A stretch of DNA of 64,000 nucleotides, from positions 7,297,152 through 7,361,151 of the forward strand of contig OZ024784.1 of NCBI GenBank assembly GCA_964017065.1. The letters are read 5' to 3'. Shown in pieces: positions 44,801 through 56,985 of this stretch. This DNA comes from Haliclona indistincta (lineage: Eukaryota; Porifera; Demospongiae; Haplosclerida; Chalinidae). Every line of letters begins with the position of its first letter. Positions within the stretch are counted from its first letter, which is position 1. The notes beneath the pieces are model-generated. The model did no database searches and was not told the origin of the DNA. It worked only from the letters and a program-made list of their open reading frames with translations. The position numbers were made by a program, and so were the translations under genes.

Positions 44801-45238
44801 AGCAATGTGAAGCGGTGCTTCCATTTCCTGGTTGAGAATGGTATCGTTAGCCTTCTTCTCCATGAGGAGATCAACTGCTCTCAAACAGACATTTTGAGTG
44901 GCAATGTGAAGAGCAGTGTTTCCCTTCTTGTCTGTAGCATTGAGAGAAATCCCACTATCAATGAGGTACTGCATCACCTCTACTTGATCATTGCTGGCTG
45001 CAGCATGCAGTAGGGTTGCACCAGTGGAGTTTTTTACCTTGATAGACACACCCAAAGCTTGAATTATAGCCTTCAAAGTGTCTAAAGCGCCATCGCGAGC
45101 CAGATCATGAGGTTTACGAGTTGCTGCCTGATCTGCTAATTCCAGTAGTTCAATGCTGCTTTCCTTTGACTTCCATTTTTTCATTTTTCGTTGAACAGTT
45201 TTGGTAGGAATCTGAGTCTTGTCTTCATTAGATGCCAT
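41810..45238 (-). CDS. TRPA1-like ankyrin-repeat cation channel, copy 1
   Basis: Plasma-membrane TRPA-type channel of 1142 residues in a single coding exon. The N-terminal two thirds is about fifteen ankyrin repeats (for example GATLLHAAASNDQVEVMQYL, GNTALHIATQNVCLRAVDLL, GNTALHIAVSSGSYSTVQL). Six membrane segments lie between about 42960 and 42190: LFLSYFAFFILHVLCLSVFI (S1) through MNLLIGLAVGDI (end of S6). The S4-S5 part HFDVIGIYVTMFLQ and the pore helix region YLLGEIDYVTYV match TRPA1 (which has MLGDINY). A coiled-coil tail follows (LQHKIEEQKNEIKALDAKIE). The start at 45238 is preferred because a 3' splice signal (CATACCCAG) abuts it; a 5' leader exon ending at 45627 with donor GTAAGA fits. 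The open frame runs upstream to 45265. Confidence 0.9.
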   Translation of the reverse strand: MASNEDKTQIPTKTVQRKMKKWKSKESSIELLELADQAATRKPHDLARDGALDTLKAIIQALGVSIKVKNSTGATLLHAAASNDQVEVMQYLIDSGISLNATDKKGNTALHIATQNVCLRAVDLLMEKKANDTILNQEMEAPLHIAVRSKNLELVKVFLNHPHAELVVHGYRKRTALHIAAELNLMEIVDAIHATALALHGSCSNPKFRVCARDADGVTPVHYAARCGSHKVLEQIITRATEHGYPLSAMLSFLDEENTSPLNAAVDAGHLEVVQVLLKFGASPIEQNGDQLPAVHLACFQGRLQMVKAMVKKCGPDILHACTTDGSTPLHWAAHSIHGACLNHYLIEQGSPLNAFNREGRTGLHNAIIFGSVYAVEALLKAGANAFARDNIKCNTFHLAVMHNNKAALRALLQERNLLPLLNEKNSKGETPLHTALHQSRADILAILMPVVQNQLSSEKDSHGNSYLHLAANSGDWRALGYMLNSPSAQHMLNETNYSGSTPLHVAAAKGHVQCIEMLLGQGAMIHKCHKGLTPFMCACANGQKSAAKILFMAHPFQRDWTDDKGNTALHIAVSSGSYSTVQLCLDLGLPITHNKDGSTFFDEIIEKGYTQCARVVVEHDRWQECLDYPTVKHSDHTFVRLIEALPDVAKVVLDRSQSKCGFAREHPRYWEEYDFKYLRLTEEDTELLDEDSKQDTTPLLMEEKVMKQHQYKGNFQIPNADTIRPLNKPARGMQALKVMVKFKRVPLLTHPVVIRYLKMKWRKYGRMLFLSYFAFFILHVLCLSVFIGITPIPRLNITEDGNVINFANETVLEIPYASNIFRFVTLFLCFLCSIVWVLNTLSTGINALNITKHEIIWVIGGAHLSTIVFLIPWKFHVYGLNHVYWEAGAIAAFLNWFAVVLFMEHFDVIGIYVTMFLQVLTTLIKVLILCFFFLVAFSLSFYILLGEQAMFSNFGFSLFTIFSYLLGEIDYVTYVDLQKNGMIQHPILTFIFVVTVAILLAVVIMNLLIGLAVGDIDKIRQNALVKQRTDEIQLFTKLDSRLPLFFLQRFNVRFIKNYPNREVNFVRTAWRLLWRSFKGDEEGADDTNDLQHKIEEQKNEIKALDAKIEIMSAKHNQQHEELRLMMETIISQTLPNRDDTS
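44663..45007 (-). repeat. Conversion tract shared with second TRPA1-like gene (copy A)
   Basis: Ankyrin-coding block of 345 bases that matches 49487-49831 in inverted orientation with only three differences that I could find. Both flanks diverge at once, down to ordinary paralogue similarity. Confidence 0.92.
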
Positions 45239-45866
45239 CTGGGTATGACAAACAAAATAATTCATTTCAAGTCCCTAACCATAAATATCATTGTCAGATG
45301 ACCTTTTTAAATGCTGTGCAACACAGCTCAAAACTAACCAAGAATATTACTTAAATGTCTTCTTCACACAGGCGCATCTCGAGTACAGATCATAAATTTG
45401 ACAAGCATTACACGATGCACTCAGATTGTCAAAATTACTTGAATCTTACTGTACTTGAATCTTGCTCACAACAAATCAATGCATAAGTTTTTATCATACT
45501 CTAAAAATTTTTTCTGCACCGTATCTTCACCCACTGACTCATTCTAACTCATAGTACCATACAATAAATATTATCTCAGTATAATTGCATTGATTTACTA
45601 AAACAGCAAACAGCTTTGGGTCTTACCGTTGGTTTGTCAGGTCCTGAAACTTTCTTGTACAAGGCCTAGGCACCGCAGTAGCATTTATGATATGGCAACT
45701 TGAGCAAGGGCTCTATTAAAGAGCAGCCACCGAACTGCACGCAAGCCACAGGAATGACCTCTTTTGTGGTAACGACTTTTAACGAGCTCCACCTCCTTGA
45801 ATTGGTGCAAACTTGACCGCGCCCCCATTTTTTGTAAGCAGTAGCCACAGCAACCAACTAACAAGC
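45239..45866. promoter_or_regulatory. Divergent region TRPA1-like 1 / NEK11
   Basis: Contains a putative 388-base 5'-leader intron of the TRPA1-like gene (45239-45626, minus strand: donor GTAAGA at 45626 going down, acceptor CCCAG next to the ATG). Beyond it lies the shared promoter region with NEK11. It is AT-rich in the intron and GC-richer near 45700-45860. No other gene is seen. Confidence 0.45.
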
Positions 45867-49112
<3,246 letters not shown>

Positions 49113-49303
49113 CAGAATTATTTGCATTTTGTACATTTACACTGAACATCCAAATTAGTCAAGAAACAACGTGTGAACTTAATGCTTGCCAGCCAGCCAG
49201 CCAGGCTAATTTACTGTGCATCTATGGTGTTACCAGAGTGTTACATGCGACGGTTACATGTATACTGACCGTACGTGGCAACAAACATTCATCCGAGTAC
49301 ACG

Positions 49304-52300
49304 ATGGCTAGCTACGGAACCGTCGGAACGGCAGGCAAGAGGCGCAATAGCTCTGCCATGTCTCTACCGATGGATGGGCTTCCTGTTAAGCAAAATCTTT
49401 ATGAACTGGCCAAGGAAGGAAATCTTGCTTTGGTCAGAGAATTTGCAGACGTTCGAGTTTGTGATTCCAGTGGCGGCAATCCACTTCATGCTGCAGCCAG
49501 CAATGATCAAGTAGAGGTGATGCAGTACCTCATTGATAGTGGGATTTCTCTCAATGCTACAGACAAGAAGGGAAACACTGCTCTTCACATTGCCACTCAA
49601 AATGTCTGTTTGAGAGCAGTTGATCTCCTCATGGAGAAGAAGGCTAACGATACCATTCTCAACCAGGAAATGGAAGCACCGCTTCACATTGCTGTATGCA
49701 GCAAGAATCTTGAGCTAGTCAAGGTGTTCTTAAATCACCCTCATGCTGAGCTGGTGGTCCATGGGTATCGCAAACGCACTGCTCTCCACATAGCAGCTGA
49801 GCTCAACTTGATGGAGATAGTAGATGCTATCAACACCTTTCAAAAGATGACAAAGTTTCATGTTTGTGCCCAGGATGTAGATGGAATTACTCCAATCCAT
49901 CTTAGTGCTCGTTGTGGCTCACATGCAGTGCTCGACCTGATGATTATCACAGCTATAGAGCAAGGCTGTTCATATGAAGAATTGGTTGAATTGCTGGACA
50001 AAGAGAACAGCACTCCTTTGCATACTGCAGTTGATGCTGGTTATCTAGAATCTGTCTGTGTACTACTGAAGCACAATGCCTCTCCCACAGTCCAGAATGG
50101 CGACCAGCTTTCTCCAATCAACCTAGCTTGTCGTCAAGGCAAGCTAGGAATGGTTCAAGCCATAATTAATAAGCACGGATCTGGTATCCTACACTGCACA
50201 TCTACAGATGGTAGCACCGCACTCCATTGGGCTGCTAGGGGGATACAAAATAGTCCTCTTGTCAACTATCTAATTGAGCAAGGTGCTCCTGTGAATGCCA
50301 TTACAAATATTGGCCTCTCACCTCTGTTTTGTGCCATCATCTCCGGAAGAGATGACCTGATTGCAACATTCATAACATCTGGTGCTGATGTTTATCAAAA
50401 TGGTCCTAACAAGCGTAATATTTTTCACTACGCTATCCAGTACAGCCATTCGGCGCTACCCAGGCTGATTTCTAATGCAAATTTATTGCCTCTGCTCCAC
50501 CAACCCAATGCAGATGGTTTCACTCCGGTTCATCAAGCATGCAAGTCTTACAGTGACAACAATATCGCAAGATTGCTGATAGACTCTTTGGAGACATATT
50601 CTACCAATACAAAGGACTCACACGGCAACAACTATCTACATATTTTAGCAGCAGCTAAGAATCACAATGCTTTAGAAAAGGCTTTGAGTATTTCACAAGC
50701 AGACACTTTGCTTAGTGAACGTAACTGTAGAGGAGAAACACCACTACACAGCGCAGCAGCTACTGGCTGTATAAAATGTATACAACTACTACTAGACAAG
50801 GGAGCAGTATTTCATAGATGCCACGAGGGCAAATCTCCATTCCTGATTTCTTGTCTTTATGGTCATGAAGAAGCTGCAGATATACTGCTACAAGCACACC
50901 CTCAGCAACGTGACTGGGTGGATGAAAACAAGAATTCAGCTCTTCATTATGCAGCCATTAGTGGTAAGCCAGCTATAGTATTAAAGTGCCTTGATACAGG
51001 CATTAGGCTTACTCACAATAATGATGGAGACACCTTTCTTGATCTTATCTTACAAAGCGAGGCTGAAGATTGTGCAATGGCCGTTGTGAAGCATGATCGC
51101 TGGCAAGAGTGTCTTGACTATCCAGCTGCCACCAGACAAAAACCTCCATTTGTACAAATGGTAGAGAGAATGCCAAAATTAGCCAAGGCAGTTCTTGATC
51201 GATGTCATATATGCAGCAATCTTCCTCAAGAAAGTCCTACATATTGGGAGGAATTCAATTTGAAATACACTTATCAAAATGTGTCAGACCAGAATGAGCA
51301 ACCATCTGATAGAATCCAAAGCTCACTTGTACCCATGGCTGAGTTGAAACGAGCAGATCTTGTAACTCATCCAGTCACTAATCAATTTCTTAAAGCGAAA
51401 TGGAAAGCCTATGGTAAAACAGCTGCTCTTATACAGCTATTTCAATTTTTGATGCATTCTCTGCTCTTGTCAGTCTTTATTGCCATTACGCCACCACCTC
51501 GTCTCAACATCTCTGCAGCTGGTGAACTGATAGAATCAAACACTACTAAATTTGTTCAACTTAGTATTGCCTCAAATATTCTTCGACTCCTTGTACTTTT
51601 CGCTACAGCAATCAATGGAGTGATTATTTTTACAACACTCATTTCCTTAGGTCATCGAATATTCAAAATACTCAGAAACCAATATATCTGGCTGCAAATA
51701 GCAAGTACAATTACCACGTTCACTTTTTTGATCCCTTGGAGAGCTGATGTATATGGACTTGACTCTTTGGTTTGGGAAGCCGGAGCATTGGCTGTGTTCT
51801 TTTCCTGGTGCACTATTATTGTGTATATGGGGCATTTTGAAGGTATTGGAGTATACTTCATCATGTTTACTGAAGTATCGACCTCTATTACCAAGGTCAT
51901 GTTTGTCATTGTGCTGCCTTTCTTTCTAGCTTTTTCACAGTCTTTCTATATTCTTCTTGGAGAGTTTATTCCATTTAAAAACATTGGTCAGTCTTTCTTG
52001 ACAATGCTTGCCTATCTCTTTGGCGAAATTGAGTATGTAACAATCATCTCACGACACGAGAGTGGGATACTTCATTATCCAGGAATGACATACATATTCA
52101 TCTCTTTAGCTGCCTCTCTACTTGGCCTTACATTGATGAATCTTCTCATTGGTTTAGCAGTTGGAGATATTGAAAAGATCCGATCGTACTCAATTGTGAA
52201 GCAACGAATTGACAAGATCTTGATTATCAGTGAAGTAGATCGAATAATGTCACAAAAATTCAAGCGACTACGAATTGAAAGCATCAGAGTGTATCCCAAC

Positions 52301-52504
52301 CGGAAGAGGAACCCATTGAAACGTTTGTGGTTGTACAGTTCAAAAACAGTCAGTAGATTTGGGCCTAGCATAGAAGACAAAGACACCAGCAACAATGAAT
52401 CAGATAAAGTAGAGATAGCCCTATTGCAACAGGAAAAGCAGCTGAAACAGCTTGAACAACAAATCATCAGAATGATGAAGAAATTTGACAACAGTAACAT
52501 TTGA
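49304..52504 (+). CDS. TRPA1-like ankyrin-repeat cation channel, copy 2
   Basis: Paralogue of the channel at 41810-45238, in opposite orientation and again in a single coding exon (1066 residues). The start MASYGTVGTAGKRRNSSAMS at 49304 is chosen over an upstream in-frame ATG-free extension. Ankyrin repeats run to about 50990. Membrane segments lie from about 51415 (AALIQLFQFLMHSLLLSVFI) to 52165 (LLGLTLMNLLIGLAVGDIEK), with HFEGIGVYFIMFTEVSTSI before the pore and YLFGEIEYVTII in the pore helix. The tail is coiled coil (LLQQEKQLKQLEQQIIRMM). It is shorter than copy 1 mainly at the N-terminus and in the pre-S1 linker. Apart from one 345-base tract the two genes are clearly diverged. Confidence 0.9.
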   Translation: MASYGTVGTAGKRRNSSAMSLPMDGLPVKQNLYELAKEGNLALVREFADVRVCDSSGGNPLHAAASNDQVEVMQYLIDSGISLNATDKKGNTALHIATQNVCLRAVDLLMEKKANDTILNQEMEAPLHIAVCSKNLELVKVFLNHPHAELVVHGYRKRTALHIAAELNLMEIVDAINTFQKMTKFHVCAQDVDGITPIHLSARCGSHAVLDLMIITAIEQGCSYEELVELLDKENSTPLHTAVDAGYLESVCVLLKHNASPTVQNGDQLSPINLACRQGKLGMVQAIINKHGSGILHCTSTDGSTALHWAARGIQNSPLVNYLIEQGAPVNAITNIGLSPLFCAIISGRDDLIATFITSGADVYQNGPNKRNIFHYAIQYSHSALPRLISNANLLPLLHQPNADGFTPVHQACKSYSDNNIARLLIDSLETYSTNTKDSHGNNYLHILAAAKNHNALEKALSISQADTLLSERNCRGETPLHSAAATGCIKCIQLLLDKGAVFHRCHEGKSPFLISCLYGHEEAADILLQAHPQQRDWVDENKNSALHYAAISGKPAIVLKCLDTGIRLTHNNDGDTFLDLILQSEAEDCAMAVVKHDRWQECLDYPAATRQKPPFVQMVERMPKLAKAVLDRCHICSNLPQESPTYWEEFNLKYTYQNVSDQNEQPSDRIQSSLVPMAELKRADLVTHPVTNQFLKAKWKAYGKTAALIQLFQFLMHSLLLSVFIAITPPPRLNISAAGELIESNTTKFVQLSIASNILRLLVLFATAINGVIIFTTLISLGHRIFKILRNQYIWLQIASTITTFTFLIPWRADVYGLDSLVWEAGALAVFFSWCTIIVYMGHFEGIGVYFIMFTEVSTSITKVMFVIVLPFFLAFSQSFYILLGEFIPFKNIGQSFLTMLAYLFGEIEYVTIISRHESGILHYPGMTYIFISLAASLLGLTLMNLLIGLAVGDIEKIRSYSIVKQRIDKILIISEVDRIMSQKFKRLRIESIRVYPNRKRNPLKRLWLYSSKTVSRFGPSIEDKDTSNNESDKVEIALLQQEKQLKQLEQQIIRMMKKFDNSNI
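49487..49831 (+). repeat. Conversion tract shared with first TRPA1-like gene (copy B)
   Basis: Inverted, near-identical partner of 44663-45007 (345 bases, three differences seen: GTATGC for GTACGC, GGGTAT for GGGTAC, CGCAAA for CGCAAG). It encodes about four ankyrin repeats. Confidence 0.92.
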
Positions 52505-52594
52505 ACTCTTATTAATTATTGATGAAAAAAAATTATTAGTTCCATTATAACTAGTATAATAAGCAAAAAATAATGTAATAACAGTTGAATGTGC

Positions 52595-54704
52595 TTAGAA
52601 CTGTAGTCCAATTGTCACTCCAACTGCAGCCCCTGTAATTCCACCACCCACTGCCAGCGTTGCTATGCCAATAGGTCCACCAGGTATACCCAGTAATGCT
52701 CCTAATCCTCCACCAATCATTGTTCCAATGAAAGAAGCAGCAACTACCCTCACCCTGGGAGCTTTTGTCCCCTCCTCAGTAGTCACAGGAGCATATTCAG
52801 GTGGAACATAAATTTGTCGCTCTGCTGCTGTTCCAGTAATCTTTGTGAGGGGTTTGTTACTTATTCGAGCTGCCTGTGATTCAAACAATGCTATTGATGC
52901 CCCACCTTCCATTCTTAAAGCACATGCAAGCCAAAACACATTGAACCAGTCAGGCCTGTCAGGCAATTTCCAAGGATCGGGCAAGTTTTTTGTTACCTGC
53001 CAATATCCAGCTGGAATAAGTGGAACTTCTTCAGCTACTGCTTGAGAGACCCTAGCTTCAGCACTGAGTGTGTCATGTAACATGCTTTGAAACCCTTCAA
53101 GTCGCTCTTTGAACCATTCATTCTCAGGTCCATCATAAGTAGGTGGTAGCTGCACACGGTTAGCAAAGGTGAGTATAAACACGGCATTTTTCCAAATTGA
53201 TTCACCAAAGCATTTTGTCAACTGAATGATAGCAGTCTTTTCCGAGGCGTCCAAACGGATGCTGCTCATATTGATACAGTAGACAACTAGATCAATCGAT
53301 TTACAAAGATGAGTGAGCTGTCGTCTGATCATTTTTAGTGTAACTTTGTCATCTTTCTTGTAGTCTTGAAGGCCAGGAGAATCGACCACAAAGAATTGGA
53401 CACTTCCTTGAAAGAATTCAAATCCACTGACTTGCTCTGTTGACGAGGTGAGCTCTTCTCCCTCTTCAGCAACCATTTTCCCAACAAGCCCATTTATAAG
53501 AGAACTCTTGCCTGACCCAGTCTTTCCAGTAATCAGAATAGTCAGTGGCTCCTTGTTCTTTCGTCTCTTCTTAAACTTATTTTGTGCTGTAGCTTGATTC
53601 TGCAAAAAACAAAAACAAATTTGAACACAATAAGCACCGTCATTTTATTACTAATGAACAATGCAGTGGATCTGAATTGACAGCATGTCACTAAATCTGG
53701 ATCCAGGTGATCTACTTCACAAAATGGATCCCAATACACATTCAATGCAGCGTTCACACACCTCGACTAAAAATACGATTATGAAATAATTATACCTTTA
53801 GGCCTTGTAAGGTGACAACAGATGCTCTACCGTCATCATTCAGAGCAGCAAAAATGACTGATGCTTGTGGGCGTTTGCCAGGATCTGTATTTAGGCATTC
53901 ACCGATACAATCAACAAACATATGATTTTTGCATTTTGTGATGAGGCATTGGTAATAGTCAGAGAATCGCTCAGGATCATCAAATCTTTTTCTTCCTTCG
54001 GGATATTTTTGCAGTAAGGTATGCAATACCAGTACTGCAAAGGCATAAATATCATCAGCAGTATGAGGATTGTGGTTACTCCTGTGAGCTTCTGGAGATC
54101 TGTAACTCTTACTGCTACACGAGGGACAAACACCTTTGCTTAAAATTTGACATACTCCAAGATCACCAATTTTAGCAACAAGACTGTCCGTGCTGACACC
54201 ATTGATAAAAACGCTGTAGGCTGTAAGATCGCCATGAACTATAGCATGGTCATGCAGAAATTCAAGACCACAGGCTACATCTCTTAGAAAAGATAAGAAG
54301 GTTGATTTTTCACGATTTTTACCGGTCTTCAAATAATCGGCAAGTGAGGTGTCCATCTTCTCTGATACAAGCAACGGCAGATTGGTCGTCGGCTGGAACC
54401 ACACGCCCACAAAACCGACTAAATTTGTATGCTCGACTTTCTTACGACCAGGTTGCCATAACTTCTCGCAGACTTTCTCCACTCGTTCGAGGTAACGCTG
54501 CATTTCTTCTTCTACTCGGAACTTTCTAGCTGCGCACGTGGTTGGGTTTCCATCCGCGAACAACCGAACTTCCACTTTATGTACATCGCTGAAATTTCCT
54601 TTACCGACAGGTTCGATGATCTCTAACAAGTTAACTTCTTTTAGAGAGATGCTTTGTAGCGGGTCCTTTCTGACGATAACACTGTCAATGCTGCACATCT
54701 CCAT
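52595..54704 (-). CDS. Protein kinase fused to AIG1/GIMAP-type GTPase
   Basis: Two exons joined in frame: 53796-54704 (kinase) and 52595-53599 (GTPase), with a 196-base GT-AG intron, phase 0. The kinase half has a glycine loop (EPVGKGNFSDVHKVEV), a Lys in CAARKFRVE, catalytic loop HGDLTAYSVF (Asp kept, the usual Asn replaced by Ser), DLG for DFG (AKIGDLGVCQIL), YRSPEAH and DDIYAFAVLVLHTLL; it looks TKL-like. The GTPase half has P-loop TGKTGSGKSSLINGLVG, G3 VVDSPGLQD and an AIG1-type FILTFANRVQLPP. The last 55 residues are a hydrophobic glycine-rich tail (IGTMIGGGLGALLGIPGG, GGGITGAAVGVTIG) that could insert into membranes. No named orthologue is recognised. The first ATG in the open frame is at 54704; a short upstream extension or leader exon is possible. 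Confidence 0.75.
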
Positions 54705-54853
54705 AGCTGCACGAGTACGATGATGCACAGTGTTACCGGATCCTACTACACTTGACTACCGAAAACAATGTTATTGTCGCCACTAACTACCCTCAGGTGT
54801 CGGGAATCTTGGATCCAAAAATTAATGCAAGTAAAAACAAATTAATGACTGTA

Positions 54854-56924
54854 TTAATTTAGATGCTGCTTTAAAAACTCTCTCATAAGTCTGGTCACTT
54901 CCTCATGCTGGTCTAACATGCTCAAGTGACCAGATTGCTTAATGACAAAAAACTGGTGATCAGCAATGCCCAGAAACTGCAAAGCCTCCCTGCTTGACTC
55001 CACAGTAAACAGTCCATCGCTGTCGCCCACCAGCAGTATAGCAGGTAGACCGACTAGTGCCTTTCTCCCATCCTCCAGCCATCCAGTCCATCGGTCCTGA
55101 TCAGAGCAATCTCGGCCAACTACCTTCATCACATACATGCGGTTATTGTCGGAAATACTGTTCTCAAACTCAATTAATGCTGGGTCAGTTGTTGGAGTGA
55201 AAATGGCGGCATTAGATGATGAACGAGCTAATGGACGAAGCCACTCTATAAAACAAAAGAAGAAAAATTGCAGTCTAGTAAATAGTCTGTAAATTTCCAT
55301 AAAAGTTTGGCAGAAATAAAATAATACACTGAGTGTCAGTAGCTGTTATCTCGATTGTCAAGTGACAAATAGATAAGCTTCAAATGCTGCAGTGAACAGC
55401 AGCACCTTGATACTCAGTTTATAAAGGTAATCAGCATCCTCTGTATGCAATGCATTGAAGCACATTGATCCATCCCGAGATAACAACCACAGATGCTTTT
55501 CTGCCAAATCAGCCTGGTTTTACGGCTGTAGTCTACCACTACAACAAACTTTGCCTCATGCAAACATTTCCACACAGATGTGCAAGTATGAACTCACCCA
55601 AGAGAAAGGCAGGTAGTTTACCCACCAATCCTAGAGAGACTGGGTTCTTTCTACCAAGAGAGAGCAGTATGACTCCAGCAATCTCTCCTAGCCTGTCTTC
55701 ATCCTTTAGTCTCTTCAACAGCCTCAGAGTATGAATAGTGCCATAGCAATGAGCTACAATGATGTTACGCTTGGATTTGAACTGCTTGAACAATTGGTAC
55801 AAGTCTTCCAAATGCTGTCAGTGAATACAGAAGACATTAATGTCATTGACAGTATCCTCCCTCTCTGACAAAAATCTCATACATAACCAGACACAGCTAA
55901 TCACAGTCAGCTCACCTCGTCTGCTGTGTATAGCTCGGGAGTATTAGGTGATGGACTGTCTCCATGACCAAGAAAGTCAAAGGACACCACATTCACACTG
56001 GAATACAATACCAAATATAGGTACAAATCAGGATTTCATTTAGAAATTGTTGCAAGAGGGGGCAAAGCGCGCATCGATAAATAATTGAGGGGTGAGACGT
56101 TAAGAACAATACTGGTGTTGCAAGAGGGGGAAAGAATAGACCCCTTAGTGGCTAATTGGTGACTGCAATGCCCTATTGAATATTAATCACGCCACCCACG
56201 TAGACGCCATTTTATGGGGCAAGATGGTTCATTTGTGTTGTGCAGTCGGCTGTACCAACTACTTGGGACGGCCTGGAAAGCGATTCTTTTCTTTTCCAAC
56301 TGACAAGATGTTTACTGTGGTACAAAACTTCTAATTTTAGCTGGAATCTTGCTTTTTCTGCCACCAACAACGTGTTTGCATAGGCCATAACATGGTCTTG
56401 CCTCGATCTTGCCCATAAAATGGATACTCGCTAGAATATTATTTGTACATTTGTATTACGGTACGGTCACACCAATGAGCCACTAAGGGGTCTATAGTTC
56501 AAGAGGGGCAAGTGCCCCTCCCTGCACCCCTAAATGAAACCCAGGATACAAACCAGAATGGATTCACTACACTACAGAAATATTAACTACTTCAGCTATA
56601 CACATTTTCATTCTTGACTGCCAGAAAAATATGTAGAACCACAGTACACGTAACAAAAACTGCTGGGACTGCCCAAGAAACTATTGTTTCAATTACTTAC
56701 TCATTTCCTAGAGCTCGCATTTGATGCTTGAACTGGCACCCTCGACCACCCCCGCCATGTACGAAAAACACACAAGCTTCATCGCCACCTTCTCTTGCGT
56801 CGTCACGGCGATGTATGACCCTCAGTAACTTGCCACGCACTTCCACCAAGTCATGTCCAAACTGTTTTCTCTCTTGCTCAAGCGGAGTAAGTCCATGAAG
56901 ATCACCAGAAACCTCGCCAGCCAT
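54854..56924 (-). CDS. ABHD8-like alpha/beta hydrolase
   Basis: Alpha/beta-hydrolase fold protein. Exon 1 (56703-56924): MAGEVSGDLHGLTPLEQERK and CVFFVHGGGGRGCQFKHQ, the HG oxyanion loop. Next, VNVVSFDFLGHGDSPSPNTP (about 55990-55920), then the nucleophile region SKRNIIVAHCYGTIHTLRLL (about 55770), where the usual G-x-S-x-G is A-H-C-Y-G. The Asp (ILLVGDSDGLFTVES) and His (VIKQSGHLSMLDQHEEVT) of the triad are present in the last exon. Similarity to ABHD8 (KKRNVLIGHSYG) is fair; the long N-terminal region of vertebrate ABHD8 is absent. About 350 residues. An intron (56005-56700) carries a THAP-type transposon remnant. The start lies 61 bases from the divergent TRAPPC2L start. Confidence 0.8.
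56136..56495. mobile_element. THAP/P-element-like transposon remnant
   Basis: A 360-base block in an ABHD8-like intron, bounded by inverted repeats: 56136-56161 (ATAGACCCCTTAGTGGCT plus AATTGGTG) and the inverted copy 56470-56495, 25 of 26 bases matching. It contains a short THAP-domain start (next entry). THAP DNA-binding domains are found at the N-terminus of P-element transposases, so this is probably an internally deleted copy of such an element. Confidence 0.65.
56224..56334 (+). pseudogene. THAP zinc-finger fragment
   Basis: Reads MVHLCCAVGCTNYLGRPGKR followed by FFSFPTDK, then a stop at 56332-56334. This is the first half of a C2CH THAP domain (C-x4-C spacing, aromatic-Pro ending). 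The second half (Trp, Cys, His) is missing. It sits between inverted repeats and is most likely the first-exon remnant of a P-element-type transposase rather than a host gene. Confidence 0.7.
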
Positions 56925-56985
56925 GTTTATTAACCCTATTACGTCCGATTATTATAGAGGCTAGGACACGCCTACATTTTGTAAA
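56925..56985. promoter_or_regulatory. 61-base divergent promoter ABHD8-like / TRAPPC2L
   Basis: Only 61 bases lie between the divergent start codons, the shortest such gap in the window. The sequence near the plus-strand start (AAAATGGCCGCC) resembles a YY1-type ATGGC element placed over the start codon, seen in many compact housekeeping promoters. Confidence 0.5.

Noticed and set aside
42681..45013. Plus-strand open frames inside the TRPA1-like gene
   Set aside because: They are shadows of a long, well-supported minus-strand coding region. Parallel shadows occur antisense to the second TRPA1-like gene (49364-49687), because of the shared tract.
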